A stretch of DNA of 64,000 nucleotides from an uncultured Prevotellaceae bacterium (GTDB taxonomy: Bacteria > Bacteroidota > Bacteroidia > Bacteroidales > Muribaculaceae). The translations under genes and the position numbers were made by a program. Below are positions 18,095 through 26,413 of this stretch, piece by piece (the stretch's first letter is position 1; each line of letters starts with the position of its first letter). The stretch is from NCBI GenBank assembly GCA_900318645.1, contig ONLH01000002.1, positions 62,001 through 126,000 on the forward strand, given 5' to 3'. The notes under the pieces were generated by a model. It had not been told where the DNA came from. It was given only the letters and a program-made list of their open reading frames with translations, and made no database searches.

Positions 18095-19248
18095 CAGCTC
18101 TTGAATGATTTTATAATTGAATTTAACGTATAACTCTTACTAAACAACTCTTTTAATACGTCCTCGGTTATATCACCAAAAATCGGACCATTGCATAACT
18201 GATGGAAATTACTGCCACCATTTGAAGGACCGAATTCTATTAATACGGGTTCACCTTTCTCGTCAATCGCAATGTCCCATGCCAATAAACGTGACATTGC
18301 CGCAAGTCTTCTGGTTAAATCTGTTGCCAATTCTACACATCTGTCATAATTTGGCACTTTGATTTGATTCAAGCATTTCCCTTGAGGTCTATAGTCAATT
18401 TTGGTTCCATCGATATCACAAGCCTTATCCCTGAGCCGTCCTTCACCATCTATGCCGCATGCAAATCCTCCACTATGAATATTGTCCAATCGGCTTCCTT
18501 TGGCACCAAAACGAATAAAACTTGACAACATGTAAACCTTATTATCAAAGAAAAAGGTCAACATGCGAATCGTATTGATGCTAGTCGGGTTCAGAATGCT
18601 CAACTCAGGATGCTGCTTGATCACCTCTTGACACACGATATGGTTGGAACCATTCAAGAAATCCACCAGCTTATCTTCTCCATCAACAGAGGGATTCCAG
18701 AACATCACCCCATGACCACCACTAGAAAATCTGGCTATCTTCAAAACAACTTCACCAGCATCTCTTGACCTTTTAATGGCATCTTTCAATGAAATCTCTT
18801 TATAATCATCATCCAAGTACATGCCATATAACTTTCTAAAGACAGTCTTGGGTTGTTTTACACCATGAAAGTATAAATCATAGAGATTCTTGTCATCACT
18901 GGGCCTTGAATGCTGAGGATTAGTGAAGTATTCATCAACAAAAGAATTAAAAAAAGAATCAGGAAGGAAATAAGCAAGTCGCTGATCTTCTCTTTTTACT
19001 TTCTTGAAGACATCATAGAAACGATAATCTATAAACAAATCACGCAAATCTGGCGTCATGTATTGACTCCAAAATTCATCTATCTCCTCTTTTTCCTCAG
19101 GAGTGATGGGTATTCCATTGGGCATATACATCTTAATGAGTTTCTCAGCATATTCTAGGCGGCCTTGCAACTCACGCATAAAATAAACCTTCCTTTTCAA
19201 TGTGGAAAACTCATCCTCACCAGGATAGGGTTTGATAAAATCTATCAT
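18094..19248 (-). CDS. Sugar-transfer-associated ATP-grasp protein, tandem copy 1
   Basis: A 384-residue paralogue, first of the tandem block to be transcribed. It has PYPGEDEFSTLKRKVYF at the N-terminus, LKIARFSSGGHGVMF at the nucleotide loop, QEVIKQHPELSILNPT in the middle, and EFGPSNGGSNFHQLCNGP at the metal site. The usual E-x-N pair reads E-F-G here, followed by Asn two residues on, so catalysis could be altered. Base composition is low in GC (23 of 60 at 18541-18600). It follows the CysE-like gene after 26 bases. Confidence 0.75.
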   Translation of the reverse strand: MIDFIKPYPGEDEFSTLKRKVYFMRELQGRLEYAEKLIKMYMPNGIPITPEEKEEIDEFWSQYMTPDLRDLFIDYRFYDVFKKVKREDQRLAYFLPDSFFNSFVDEYFTNPQHSRPSDDKNLYDLYFHGVKQPKTVFRKLYGMYLDDDYKEISLKDAIKRSRDAGEVVLKIARFSSGGHGVMFWNPSVDGEDKLVDFLNGSNHIVCQEVIKQHPELSILNPTSINTIRMLTFFFDNKVYMLSSFIRFGAKGSRLDNIHSGGFACGIDGEGRLRDKACDIDGTKIDYRPQGKCLNQIKVPNYDRCVELATDLTRRLAAMSRLLAWDIAIDEKGEPVLIEFGPSNGGSNFHQLCNGPIFGDITEDVLKELFSKSYTLNSIIKSFKS

Positions 19249-19274
19249 GACTGTTCTAAATAATTATAACTCCA

Positions 19275-19850
19275 TTATAGTTTCTCTGGAGCTGAAACAA
19301 ACGTATTGTCCAGCACCTCTTCTTTTTGAATGATTTCCAGCCCACGGTTCACACACACGCAATTATCAGGAACATCCTTGGTGACAATGCAATTGGCACC
19401 GATTCGGCAGTTGTTACCTATCTTGCAATTCCCGATAATTTTGGCCCCAGCACCAATATAAACATTGTCACCAATTGTCGGAGAGCCCTGGTTTTTGCTA
19501 CCGACAGTCGTGTTAGAGCCAATAGTCACCTGCTGAAAAATCACAACATTCTTGCCTATATGGGCGTTTGTACTGATGAAAACACCATAGAATGAATGTG
19601 GGAACATTGGAATTTCATCAAATTTTGCACCTAATCCTATATAAGCGCCATATAAGCGCAGGAAAGAAAAATAAAGTAATTTTCTCCTAGGAGTAGGTTT
19701 TCTAATGCAGGACTCCCTAAAATTCCAAAAATTGCGATTATAGAACAATTGCAGGAGAAAAAACGGGTGTTCCCTGATGAAAATATCAATAAACGGAAAA
19801 TGTATAATATTATACAATAATGTTTTTACTCTTGATAAAAAAACGAGCAT
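19275..19850 (-). CDS. CysE-like hexapeptide acetyltransferase
   Basis: A 191-residue left-handed beta-helix acyltransferase of the serine O-acetyltransferase (CysE/WcaF-like) type. Hexapeptide repeats run from about residue 95 to 165 (IGKNVVIFQQVTIGSNT, then IGDNVYIGAGAKIIG and IGNNCRIGANCIV). The N-terminal 75 residues are basic and hydrophobic and replace the helical domain of true CysE. In glycan loci these enzymes O-acetylate a sugar or amino-acid substituent from acetyl-CoA. A housekeeping cysteine role is unlikely given the context between ATP-grasp genes and a CapA-SGNH fusion. The gene is AT-rich like the ATP-grasp block. Confidence 0.8.
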   Translation of the reverse strand: MLVFLSRVKTLLYNIIHFPFIDIFIREHPFFLLQLFYNRNFWNFRESCIRKPTPRRKLLYFSFLRLYGAYIGLGAKFDEIPMFPHSFYGVFISTNAHIGKNVVIFQQVTIGSNTTVGSKNQGSPTIGDNVYIGAGAKIIGNCKIGNNCRIGANCIVTKDVPDNCVCVNRGLEIIQKEEVLDNTFVSAPEKL

Positions 19851-19883
19851 ATCTAATTGGTATAAAGCTCTTAGTTCTACTTT

Positions 19884-21764
19884 TCAATGCATGGAAGCCA
19901 CTACACAGGCCCTGCTGAACAACTGGATACCCTGATCGGCATTGGGATGGATATGGTCTCTGAGGTATTTGGCTCGATACATGTGGTCATCATGTATCGC
20001 CTGATGAATGTAAGGATTGGGATTGATATATAGGTGCTCTCCCTCGATACAATATTGCTCAAGGGTGGCAGCATATTCCTCGTAGAGCCTAAGCTTCTCG
20101 GCCACGGTCGTGTGACAGAAGCGGTCCGGTTCAAAACTGAGCCAAGGGCTAATCATAACGATGCGGATGCCTGGAGTTGCTTGGCGAAGCGCCTGGACGA
20201 GCAGGTCAATGTTGTCAATAAACTGCTTGGCGTCCATAGCACATACCGAACTGTCGCGGTAACGGATGTCATTGCAGCCGATGCCTAGGACATAGAGATC
20301 GGCATTCTCCTGGGCAATCTGCTTGCGGTTCTCGGCCAAATAGGTCGATGTTATGCCGCCCGAGGCCCATCGCGATACGTTCTTCACGCCCAGCATGGCC
20401 ACGAGGGGCTCATACCAGCCATAACCGCGGTTTCTAGTCCCCTCGGTGATAGAGTCGCCCACAAAACAGGTTTTATGTGCAGCCTGCAAGAGTTGCACCA
20501 GCCTGCTATCGGCATACTCTTGCTTCCACGGCATCGCGGGGGCCGGATTCCTCACATAGCCACCATCGGCAAAGGTGAAATAGTGATGCTGTAACTGGTC
20601 TATGGACAAAACTACGCCCAGGGCGGTTTGCGTAATAAGCTTGTGAATGGCACTTATCCGTTTGTAATCGGCAGTACTCAAGCGGCTATAAAGCGAGTCA
20701 TCTTTGATGGCTTTAATCAGGGGCAGCGCCTGGTATCTGCCATATTTTTGCTGGCAATAGGAATAGAGCGGCACGCATGAGGCGGCAAAAGGCTCTCCCG
20801 TGGCGGGATTCAGATAGGCCTCAACAATCATCGAGGCATCTCCGTCATACGAGATGTAGGAATTGACGAAATTACCGGGACAGTGGGCTATCAGCACATT
20901 TTTCCCGCTCTTGTTCTTGCGCCACTCGATGGGCTGCACCGCATGGCAATGGTCCGAGAAAATGATGTCGGCGCCCTGCTCTACAAACAGTTCACACCAG
21001 GCCAGCTGGTCTTCATCGGGAGCATGCATGAACTGCTTTCCCATGTGGGGCAAGACAACGATGATGTCGGGATGCTGCGACTTCAGTCGCTTGAAATCCT
21101 CTTTTACCAGTTCCTGGCAAGCAGTGAAATATTTGCTTTTCTTGGGCACCACGCAACTGGTAATATGCCCGTTCTCCGGCTCGAAGAAGAAATCCTCATT
21201 AATGTAATTGTTTCCATAGGTATAGGTCAGCACACCTATCTTCAGCCCCTTCACTTGCAGTACCTTGGGCTCGTCATGCTCGGCACGATTGCGGTAAGAG
21301 CCAGAGTGATCGAGACCGATAGCGTCCAGCACGTCGAGCGTACGCAAGTAGCCGTCAATGCCCTGGTCGAGCAAGTGGTTGTTGGCCGTCGTCACGAAGT
21401 CGATACCTGCACGCTTGACAGCAGCAGCAAAACTGTCAGGGAAATTAAGGTAAAGCGGGAGGCCATCATCTCCACATGACGTGGTGTAGCCATTGTCGGG
21501 GCCAGCCATCGGCCCCTCAAAAACGCCAATAGACAGATCATCCTCGGCCCAATACTCCTTGACATGCTCAAACATCTCATCAAAGTCATAGGTACCCTCC
21601 TCCAGATTGTAGGCCCGCTCAATCATGTCGCGCAGCAAGATAAGGTCGCCAGTGAAGCTGATTTTGACAGCTCCCTCGACAGCCTTTTGCTGCTCAGCCG
21701 TGATGACGGGGTAGATGGGATCCTGAATGACTGCAGGAGACGATCCGATGACGTCTTTACTCAT
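19884..21764 (-). CDS. CapA-domain / SGNH-hydrolase fusion protein
   Basis: A 626-residue two-domain protein. Residues about 33-345 form a CapA (PGA_cap) domain with the phosphatase-like motifs ISFTGDLILL, GVFEGPMAG and TTANNHLLDQGIDG. Residues 433-626 form an SGNH esterase: VGDSITEG with Ser438, a block-III segment LGIGCND, and DHIHP with Asp603 and His606. CapA is known from poly-gamma-glutamate capsule systems; SGNH enzymes remove or transfer O-acyl groups. The fusion suggests one protein that handles an amide-linked and an ester-linked surface modification. No signal peptide is visible, so it may act in the cytoplasm, unlike membrane-anchored CapA. It follows an ACP gene by nine bases. 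Confidence 0.8.
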   Translation of the reverse strand: MSKDVIGSSPAVIQDPIYPVITAEQQKAVEGAVKISFTGDLILLRDMIERAYNLEEGTYDFDEMFEHVKEYWAEDDLSIGVFEGPMAGPDNGYTTSCGDDGLPLYLNFPDSFAAAVKRAGIDFVTTANNHLLDQGIDGYLRTLDVLDAIGLDHSGSYRNRAEHDEPKVLQVKGLKIGVLTYTYGNNYINEDFFFEPENGHITSCVVPKKSKYFTACQELVKEDFKRLKSQHPDIIVVLPHMGKQFMHAPDEDQLAWCELFVEQGADIIFSDHCHAVQPIEWRKNKSGKNVLIAHCPGNFVNSYISYDGDASMIVEAYLNPATGEPFAASCVPLYSYCQQKYGRYQALPLIKAIKDDSLYSRLSTADYKRISAIHKLITQTALGVVLSIDQLQHHYFTFADGGYVRNPAPAMPWKQEYADSRLVQLLQAAHKTCFVGDSITEGTRNRGYGWYEPLVAMLGVKNVSRWASGGITSTYLAENRKQIAQENADLYVLGIGCNDIRYRDSSVCAMDAKQFIDNIDLLVQALRQATPGIRIVMISPWLSFEPDRFCHTTVAEKLRLYEEYAATLEQYCIEGEHLYINPNPYIHQAIHDDHMYRAKYLRDHIHPNADQGIQLFSRACVVASMH

Positions 21765-21773
21765 AATAGCTGT

Positions 21774-21995
21774 TTATTTCAGTTTCTCGATAAGGGCCCA
21801 GATGGCTTCGGCGGAGTTGAAGTTCTCGGGGTCGAGTTCGTTGATGCGGATCTGTACGCCGAAGGCGTCGTCGATCTCGCTGATGATGGAAACGACGTCA
21901 AAGGAGTCGAGGATGCCGTCGTCAATGAGTTCGGTCTCGTTCTCGAAATCCACGTCCGGTCGGATTCCCTTTAATATTTCTAACAGTTTGTCCAT
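21774..21995 (-). CDS. Acyl/peptidyl carrier protein, module 1
   Basis: A 73-residue acidic carrier protein from the ATG at 21995 (MDKLLEILKG). A longer frame to 22022 adds nine residues that do not fit the first helix. The phosphopantetheine Ser lies in DDGILDSFDVVSII, close to the DltC / peptidyl-carrier form. It sits in one run with an amino-acid-type adenylation enzyme and a GNAT acyltransferase. This resembles a Dlt-like route: the adenylation enzyme loads this carrier and a transferase moves the group onward. The downstream CapA-SGNH gene begins nine bases later. Confidence 0.85.
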   Translation of the reverse strand: MDKLLEILKGIRPDVDFENETELIDDGILDSFDVVSIISEIDDAFGVQIRINELDPENFNSAEAIWALIEKLK

Positions 21996-22080
21996 ATTAT
22001 AAAAAGAAAACAATAAGTGCAATAATTACTATAGCTATCCAACACGAAGCGATTTTAAAGACAACTTAAACAACTTCTTG

Positions 22081-22890
22081 TCAGGGTTGCTTGATGAGGG
22101 AGAGAGTGGACTTGTTGAGGTAGCGGAAGCCTTTCTTCCGGTACATGGCCACGGCAGCGGCATTCTGCTGCTGCACCCAGAGCATGTAGCGGCTCTTGTC
22201 GCTCGTGTGGTTGCGCTCGACAAAGGCGTCCACCAGTGCCTGCCCCACGTGTCTGCCGCGCGCGGCGGGCACCACTGCGACATGGGAAATCCACGCCACG
22301 TTGCGTTCCACCGTCTGGTGCAGCGCCCCTAACGGGTCGCCTGCCCCATCGACAGCCATCAGCACCTGGTTGGCCTGCAACAAGGTCGGCAGCTCGCTCT
22401 CATCGATATAGTCCCCGCTAAAGGGATCAAAGGCGTCGTTGAACATCTTGACAGCCCATGCCACCTCGTCAACGCTGATGGCCGGACGCACCTCGACCTC
22501 GCCATGAGCCGAAGCGGGCGCCAAATCCTGATAGACTGCCGCATACTGGTCGCGCACCAGGTTCTCCTCAAAGCCCATTGCCACCAAATAATCCCGCTCG
22601 GCCTGAGGAAACGGGCCATTGCCGCGATACAGGATCTCGAGCATGATGACCGGGTCGGGGGCAGTGAGGACATCGGGCGACGTGATGTCGTTGAGGTAGT
22701 AGTACATGCGGCAACAGTTGGCCTTGCGCTCCAGCAGATAGGCATTGCTGTAGTGGCAGTCGGCATAGAGCAGGCCGCGAGCGATGAGGTCACCGACACG
22801 CGTCTGCAAGTAATCATTGCTGCGGCAGCCCTCGCGGCGATAGCGCTCCACGATGCCGTTATACTGCTGGATGTCGGTCAACTGTTCCAT
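22081..22890 (-). CDS. GNAT-family acyltransferase
   Basis: A 269-residue protein with a C-terminal GNAT domain (about residues 130-265). Its acyl-CoA loop reads VAVVPAARGRHVGQAL, followed by the helix that ends the fold and the YRKKGF strand seen in many N-acetyltransferases. The N-terminal 125 residues are less typical and may be a second, degenerate GNAT fold or a partner-binding region. Lying between an adenylation enzyme and its carrier protein, it could transfer the carrier-bound group, or acetyl-CoA, to an amine. GNAT enzymes that accept ACP thioesters are known. The gene is GC-rich like its module partners. Confidence 0.75.
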   Translation of the reverse strand: MEQLTDIQQYNGIVERYRREGCRSNDYLQTRVGDLIARGLLYADCHYSNAYLLERKANCCRMYYYLNDITSPDVLTAPDPVIMLEILYRGNGPFPQAERDYLVAMGFEENLVRDQYAAVYQDLAPASAHGEVEVRPAISVDEVAWAVKMFNDAFDPFSGDYIDESELPTLLQANQVLMAVDGAGDPLGALHQTVERNVAWISHVAVVPAARGRHVGQALVDAFVERNHTSDKSRYMLWVQQQNAAAVAMYRKKGFRYLNKSTLSLIKQP

Positions 22891-22926
22891 CTTCTACTCC
22901 CCGAAAAGAAATCGTATTCTTTGTAT

Positions 22927-24459
22927 TTATTGTTGTTTTAACTGTTGATATCGTTGTTTGAGGGCGATACGGTCAATCTTGCCGTTCATGTTGTGCGGCA
23001 TCTGGTCAAGGTGCAGCGACACATTGGGGAACATATACTTGGGCAGACGGTCCTTCACCAGGTTGATGATGTCCAGCTCGTTGCCGCTGGCAGTGGTGTA
23101 ATAGAGGACAATCTTGTCCTGCTCGCTGTCAAAGATGCAGGCAGCGCCCGTCACGTCCTCGAGGGCATTGACGGCCACCTCGATCTCGCCCAACTCAATG
23201 CGGTTGCCGTTGTGCTTGATCTGGAAGTCCTTGCGGGAGACGAACTCCAGTTCGCCCCGGCTGTTATACTTGACAATGTCGCCCGTGCGGTAGATCTTGT
23301 CGTCGTAGAGGTCGTGCAGCGGATTTTGCACAAAGGCCTCGCGGGTCTTCTCCTTGTTATTGTAGTAGCCCAGGGCAACGCCCGTGCCGCGCACGCACAA
23401 CTCGCCCGGCTCATCCACGCCCACCAGCTTGTCCTCGTCGTTAAAGACAAGCACCTGCATGTTCTCGCAGGGTTGGCCGATAGGGATATACTCATCGTCG
23501 GCAAAGTCGCGGTCCACGACATAATAGGTGCAATCGACGGTAATCTCGGTGGGGCCGTACAGGTTGATGAACTGTGTCGAGGGCAACTTGTCACGCCACA
23601 CATTCAACTGCTTGGCAGGCATCGCCTCGCCAGCAAAGAAGACGCGCCTGAGCCCACTGGGCACATTGTCGTCAAGAATGTGGCTGTTGCCCACCAGCAC
23701 GATGGCCGATGTCGCCCACAGGATGGTGGTGATGCCACGCTCGTTGAGCAACTGGATGAGCAGTTTGGGGAACGTGAAGTATTTCTTGCCGATGACGTGG
23801 AGTGTGGCACCCGTCTTCAGGCAGATGTAGATGTCCTTGACCGAGCCGTCGAAGTAGAACGGCGTCTGATTGCCCAGCGCGTCGGTATCGTCAAAGCCGA
23901 AGCGGCCCACAAGCCATTCGGCCAGGTCTATCACGCCACGATGGCTGACGACAACCCCCTTGGGAACGCCCGTCGAGCCGCTGGTGAAGATGGCATAGAG
24001 CGGGTCGGTATCAATGATCCGCGAACGAATGCCGTCAAGCAACGCCTGGTCGCTCTCGTGAGCAACAGCTTCCTGATAATCAATCACTGCGCCGCCAAAG
24101 CCGATGGTCTGCAGCGCCTGGGCATCGCGTGCCGTCACTGTGATGGCGGCAATGGGGTTGAGCACTTCGGCAATGAGGCGGATGCGGGCCTCGGGCATCT
24201 TGTTATCGATGGGCACATAGAAGTTGCCGCTCTCGACCACGCCCATAAAGCCGACCAGACACTCTATCTTGCGGTCCACAAACACCAGCACGGGCCGCCG
24301 CATAGCACCCGAGGTGAGACGTGCAATGAGGGTGCCTATGCCCTGCGCCATCGATTGCCACTGGGCAAAGGTAACAGCACTCTTGTCATCGGCCAGCGCC
24401 ACCTTGTCAGGGAATCGGCGTGCAGAATCGTCAAGATAGGAAAGAACGTTGTAAATCAC
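22927..24459 (-). CDS. Stand-alone amino-acid adenylation enzyme (DltA/NRPS A-domain type)
   Basis: A 510-residue member of the adenylate-forming superfamily with a GTG start. Core motifs are in order: A3 IFTSGSTGVPKG (157-168), A5 NLYGPTEIT (299-307), A7 YRTGD (390-394) and A10 NGKIDR with the catalytic Lys494. Motif A4 reads FYFDGS. Its Asp204 matches the residue that binds the alpha-amino group in amino-acid-activating domains, so an amino acid is a more likely substrate than a fatty acid. It should form an aminoacyl-AMP and load the carrier protein encoded two genes downstream. DltB and DltD partners are absent, which argues against teichoic-acid-like D-alanylation. Confidence 0.85.
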   Translation of the reverse strand: MIYNVLSYLDDSARRFPDKVALADDKSAVTFAQWQSMAQGIGTLIARLTSGAMRRPVLVFVDRKIECLVGFMGVVESGNFYVPIDNKMPEARIRLIAEVLNPIAAITVTARDAQALQTIGFGGAVIDYQEAVAHESDQALLDGIRSRIIDTDPLYAIFTSGSTGVPKGVVVSHRGVIDLAEWLVGRFGFDDTDALGNQTPFYFDGSVKDIYICLKTGATLHVIGKKYFTFPKLLIQLLNERGITTILWATSAIVLVGNSHILDDNVPSGLRRVFFAGEAMPAKQLNVWRDKLPSTQFINLYGPTEITVDCTYYVVDRDFADDEYIPIGQPCENMQVLVFNDEDKLVGVDEPGELCVRGTGVALGYYNNKEKTREAFVQNPLHDLYDDKIYRTGDIVKYNSRGELEFVSRKDFQIKHNGNRIELGEIEVAVNALEDVTGAACIFDSEQDKIVLYYTTASGNELDIINLVKDRLPKYMFPNVSLHLDQMPHNMNGKIDRIALKQRYQQLKQQ

Positions 24460-24538
24460 TATTGTATTGGCACTAGGCCTTAAGTGTCAGATCTTTAATT
24501 AAAACGCCAAGTTCTGAAATTCACTGAACTTGAATATC

Positions 24539-25651
24539 TCACTTTTTCTCGTAGAGTTGGTTGGGATAGGTGATCAGGCCCTCGGTAAAGATCTCGTCAT
24601 CCTCCATGATGGGCAGGATGTCGGCCGTGTTGATTTCAAACGAGGTCGCACCCAACGAGATGCCGATGCCGAAGCCGCACGCCATCACCTTAATGACCTT
24701 GTCCTCGGCATTGCTGCCATAGACGTCGCACAGCGACACGATAGCCGATGCGCCCGACGTGTTGCCGTAGCGGTCGAGCGTAATGGGCATCTTGTCAAAA
24801 GGAATTTTGGCCTTTTTGGCGATTTGCTTCAGGATATACAGATTCGCCTGATGGAAGGCATAACAGTCGTAGTCCTGGGGGACCGTGCCTGTCTTCGCCC
24901 AGAAATCCTTGACGAGGCGAGGCACGTCAAAGATGGTGAACGTGAATACCGAGGTGCCCTGGATAAACGAGTTCATCAACGAACGCTCATTGCCATCGGC
25001 ACACATCTGGGGCTCCTCGCTGGCATGCAGGTTGCGGTAACCGCCACCAGGAATGATCATGTACTTGAAGCCCGTACCATCACTGCGGATGAGCGCCTTG
25101 ACTTGGTCAGCAGGGTCATCGGTCTTCTCCAACAGCATCACCGCACCAGCCTCGCCGAAGAGCATGGCCGAACTGCGGTCATTGCCGTTCACCGACTTGC
25201 CCGCCGTGTCGCCCACGAACAGCAAGCCATACTTCATGTCACTGGTATTGAGGATGGACGCCATCGTCTGCATGCCCACGACCAACGACGAGCAGCCCAA
25301 GCTGATGTCATAGCAGACAGCCTCCTCGGGGATGCCCAAGCGGTACTGAAGGACAAACGCCGTCGAGGGCCGACGATAATCGGGGCTGTGAGAGGAAAAG
25401 ATCAATACGCCGATTTCCTCAGGCTTGATGCCCTTGTGGGCCAGCAGTTCCTTAGCGGCACGATAGCCCAAGTCTGAACACGTCTGATGCTCTTGAGTGC
25501 GACGTGAAGCCCTCACTCCCGTCATCGCCATGAACTTGTCCACCTCTTCGTCACCGAAGACCGGTTTGTAGGACTCGGATTTCACCTCATTGCGAGGCAC
25601 AGCGCAGGCCACACCTGCCACCTTGATATTTTTATACTCAAAAAATGCCAT
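24539..25651 (-). CDS. 3-oxoacyl-ACP synthase III-like enzyme, module 1
   Basis: A 370-residue FabH-type enzyme with the triad C120 (ISLGCSS), H267 (AFHQAN) and N297 (YGNTS). It is homologous to the KAS III at 12808 and shares its acidic C-terminal tail (DILPIMEDDEIFTEG), here 15 residues longer. It would extend or transfer a carrier-bound acyl group. Two complete KAS III copies within 13 kb of one glycan locus are unusual and suggest two different products or two rounds of extension. It lies 13 bases after the SDR gene and 79 bases before the adenylation gene. Confidence 0.85.
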   Translation of the reverse strand: MAFFEYKNIKVAGVACAVPRNEVKSESYKPVFGDEEVDKFMAMTGVRASRRTQEHQTCSDLGYRAAKELLAHKGIKPEEIGVLIFSSHSPDYRRPSTAFVLQYRLGIPEEAVCYDISLGCSSLVVGMQTMASILNTSDMKYGLLFVGDTAGKSVNGNDRSSAMLFGEAGAVMLLEKTDDPADQVKALIRSDGTGFKYMIIPGGGYRNLHASEEPQMCADGNERSLMNSFIQGTSVFTFTIFDVPRLVKDFWAKTGTVPQDYDCYAFHQANLYILKQIAKKAKIPFDKMPITLDRYGNTSGASAIVSLCDVYGSNAEDKVIKVMACGFGIGISLGATSFEINTADILPIMEDDEIFTEGLITYPNQLYEKK

Positions 25652-25664
25652 TTCTTAGCAAAAC

Positions 25665-26411
25665 TTATAACGTGTATCCTCCATCGATGACCAACGAGTG
25701 CCCAGTCACCCATGAGGAAGCATTCGACAACAGGTAGATGATGCCGTTGGCAACATCCTCGGGCTCGCCATATCTTTTCAACGGATACTTCTGCATATCA
25801 GCCTGATGCTGTTCCTCACTGACTGCACCGCCCTTAATCAGTTTAGTATTCACCATTCCCGGGCAAACGCTGTTGACGCGGATTTTTTTAGGAGCCAATT
25901 CCAGTGCACAGAAGCGCATGGCAGAGTTCAGTGCAGCCTTGGAAGCACCATAGATGCTGTTACCGATGGTAATGGAATCCACACCACCGATCGAAGAGAC
26001 AAATACAACCGATGCGCCATTAGCCAGTTTCTTCTTTTTCAACAGCTGACGCAACAACTCGACCGGAGCAAAATAATTGATCTCAAAAATCGGGTTCTGC
26101 TTCTTGCGGTCGGCCATCTTAAACGGAACGACAGTTCCCTGGCCAGCACACAAGACGACGCCGTCAACCACGGGCAACTGTTCAAGAAGGCCTTGGAGCT
26201 GCTCCTCTTGCGTCAAGTCGGCGATGACGGCCTGATGACCTTCGCCCTCCAGTTCGCTGAACACTTCATCAAGACGCGTCTGGTCACGACCGGTAATAAT
26301 GACATTCGCCCCCATCTGGGAACATTCGATAGCCGTTGTGCGACCGATTCCCGACGACGCTCCAGTCACGAGGACTGTCCGCCCCTCCAGCGAAAAAGGA
26401 TTAACAAGCAT
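25665..26411 (-). CDS. Short-chain dehydrogenase/reductase, module 1
   Basis: A 248-residue classical SDR close to FabG in length and plan. The cofactor loop is TGASSGIG, strand 2 ends ITGRDQTR (an Arg that favours NADPH), and the catalytic residues lie in VSSIGG and YGASK. With the neighbouring KAS III and carrier protein it would reduce a 3-oxo to a 3-hydroxy acyl thioester. Conversion of a keto sugar is the other option. Its start is two bases from the stop of the NeuD-like gene, so it belongs to the same operon. Homology to the module 2 SDR supports duplication of a whole SDR-KAS III-ACP unit. Confidence 0.85.
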   Translation of the reverse strand: MLVNPFSLEGRTVLVTGASSGIGRTTAIECSQMGANVIITGRDQTRLDEVFSELEGEGHQAVIADLTQEEQLQGLLEQLPVVDGVVLCAGQGTVVPFKMADRKKQNPIFEINYFAPVELLRQLLKKKKLANGASVVFVSSIGGVDSITIGNSIYGASKAALNSAMRFCALELAPKKIRVNSVCPGMVNTKLIKGGAVSEEQHQADMQKYPLKRYGEPEDVANGIIYLLSNASSWVTGHSLVIDGGYTL

Positions 26412-26413
26412 TA

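Noticed and set aside
22927-24459. DltA of a D-alanylation system
   Set aside because: DltB- and DltD-like genes are absent and teichoic acids are not expected in this group. Only the chemistry, not the pathway, is shared.
22945-24483. 512-residue plus-strand open frame over the adenylation gene
   Set aside because: It has no recognisable motif, mirrors the GC-rich codons of the gene beneath it and crosses the core motifs of a clear adenylation enzyme. It is a shadow of that gene.
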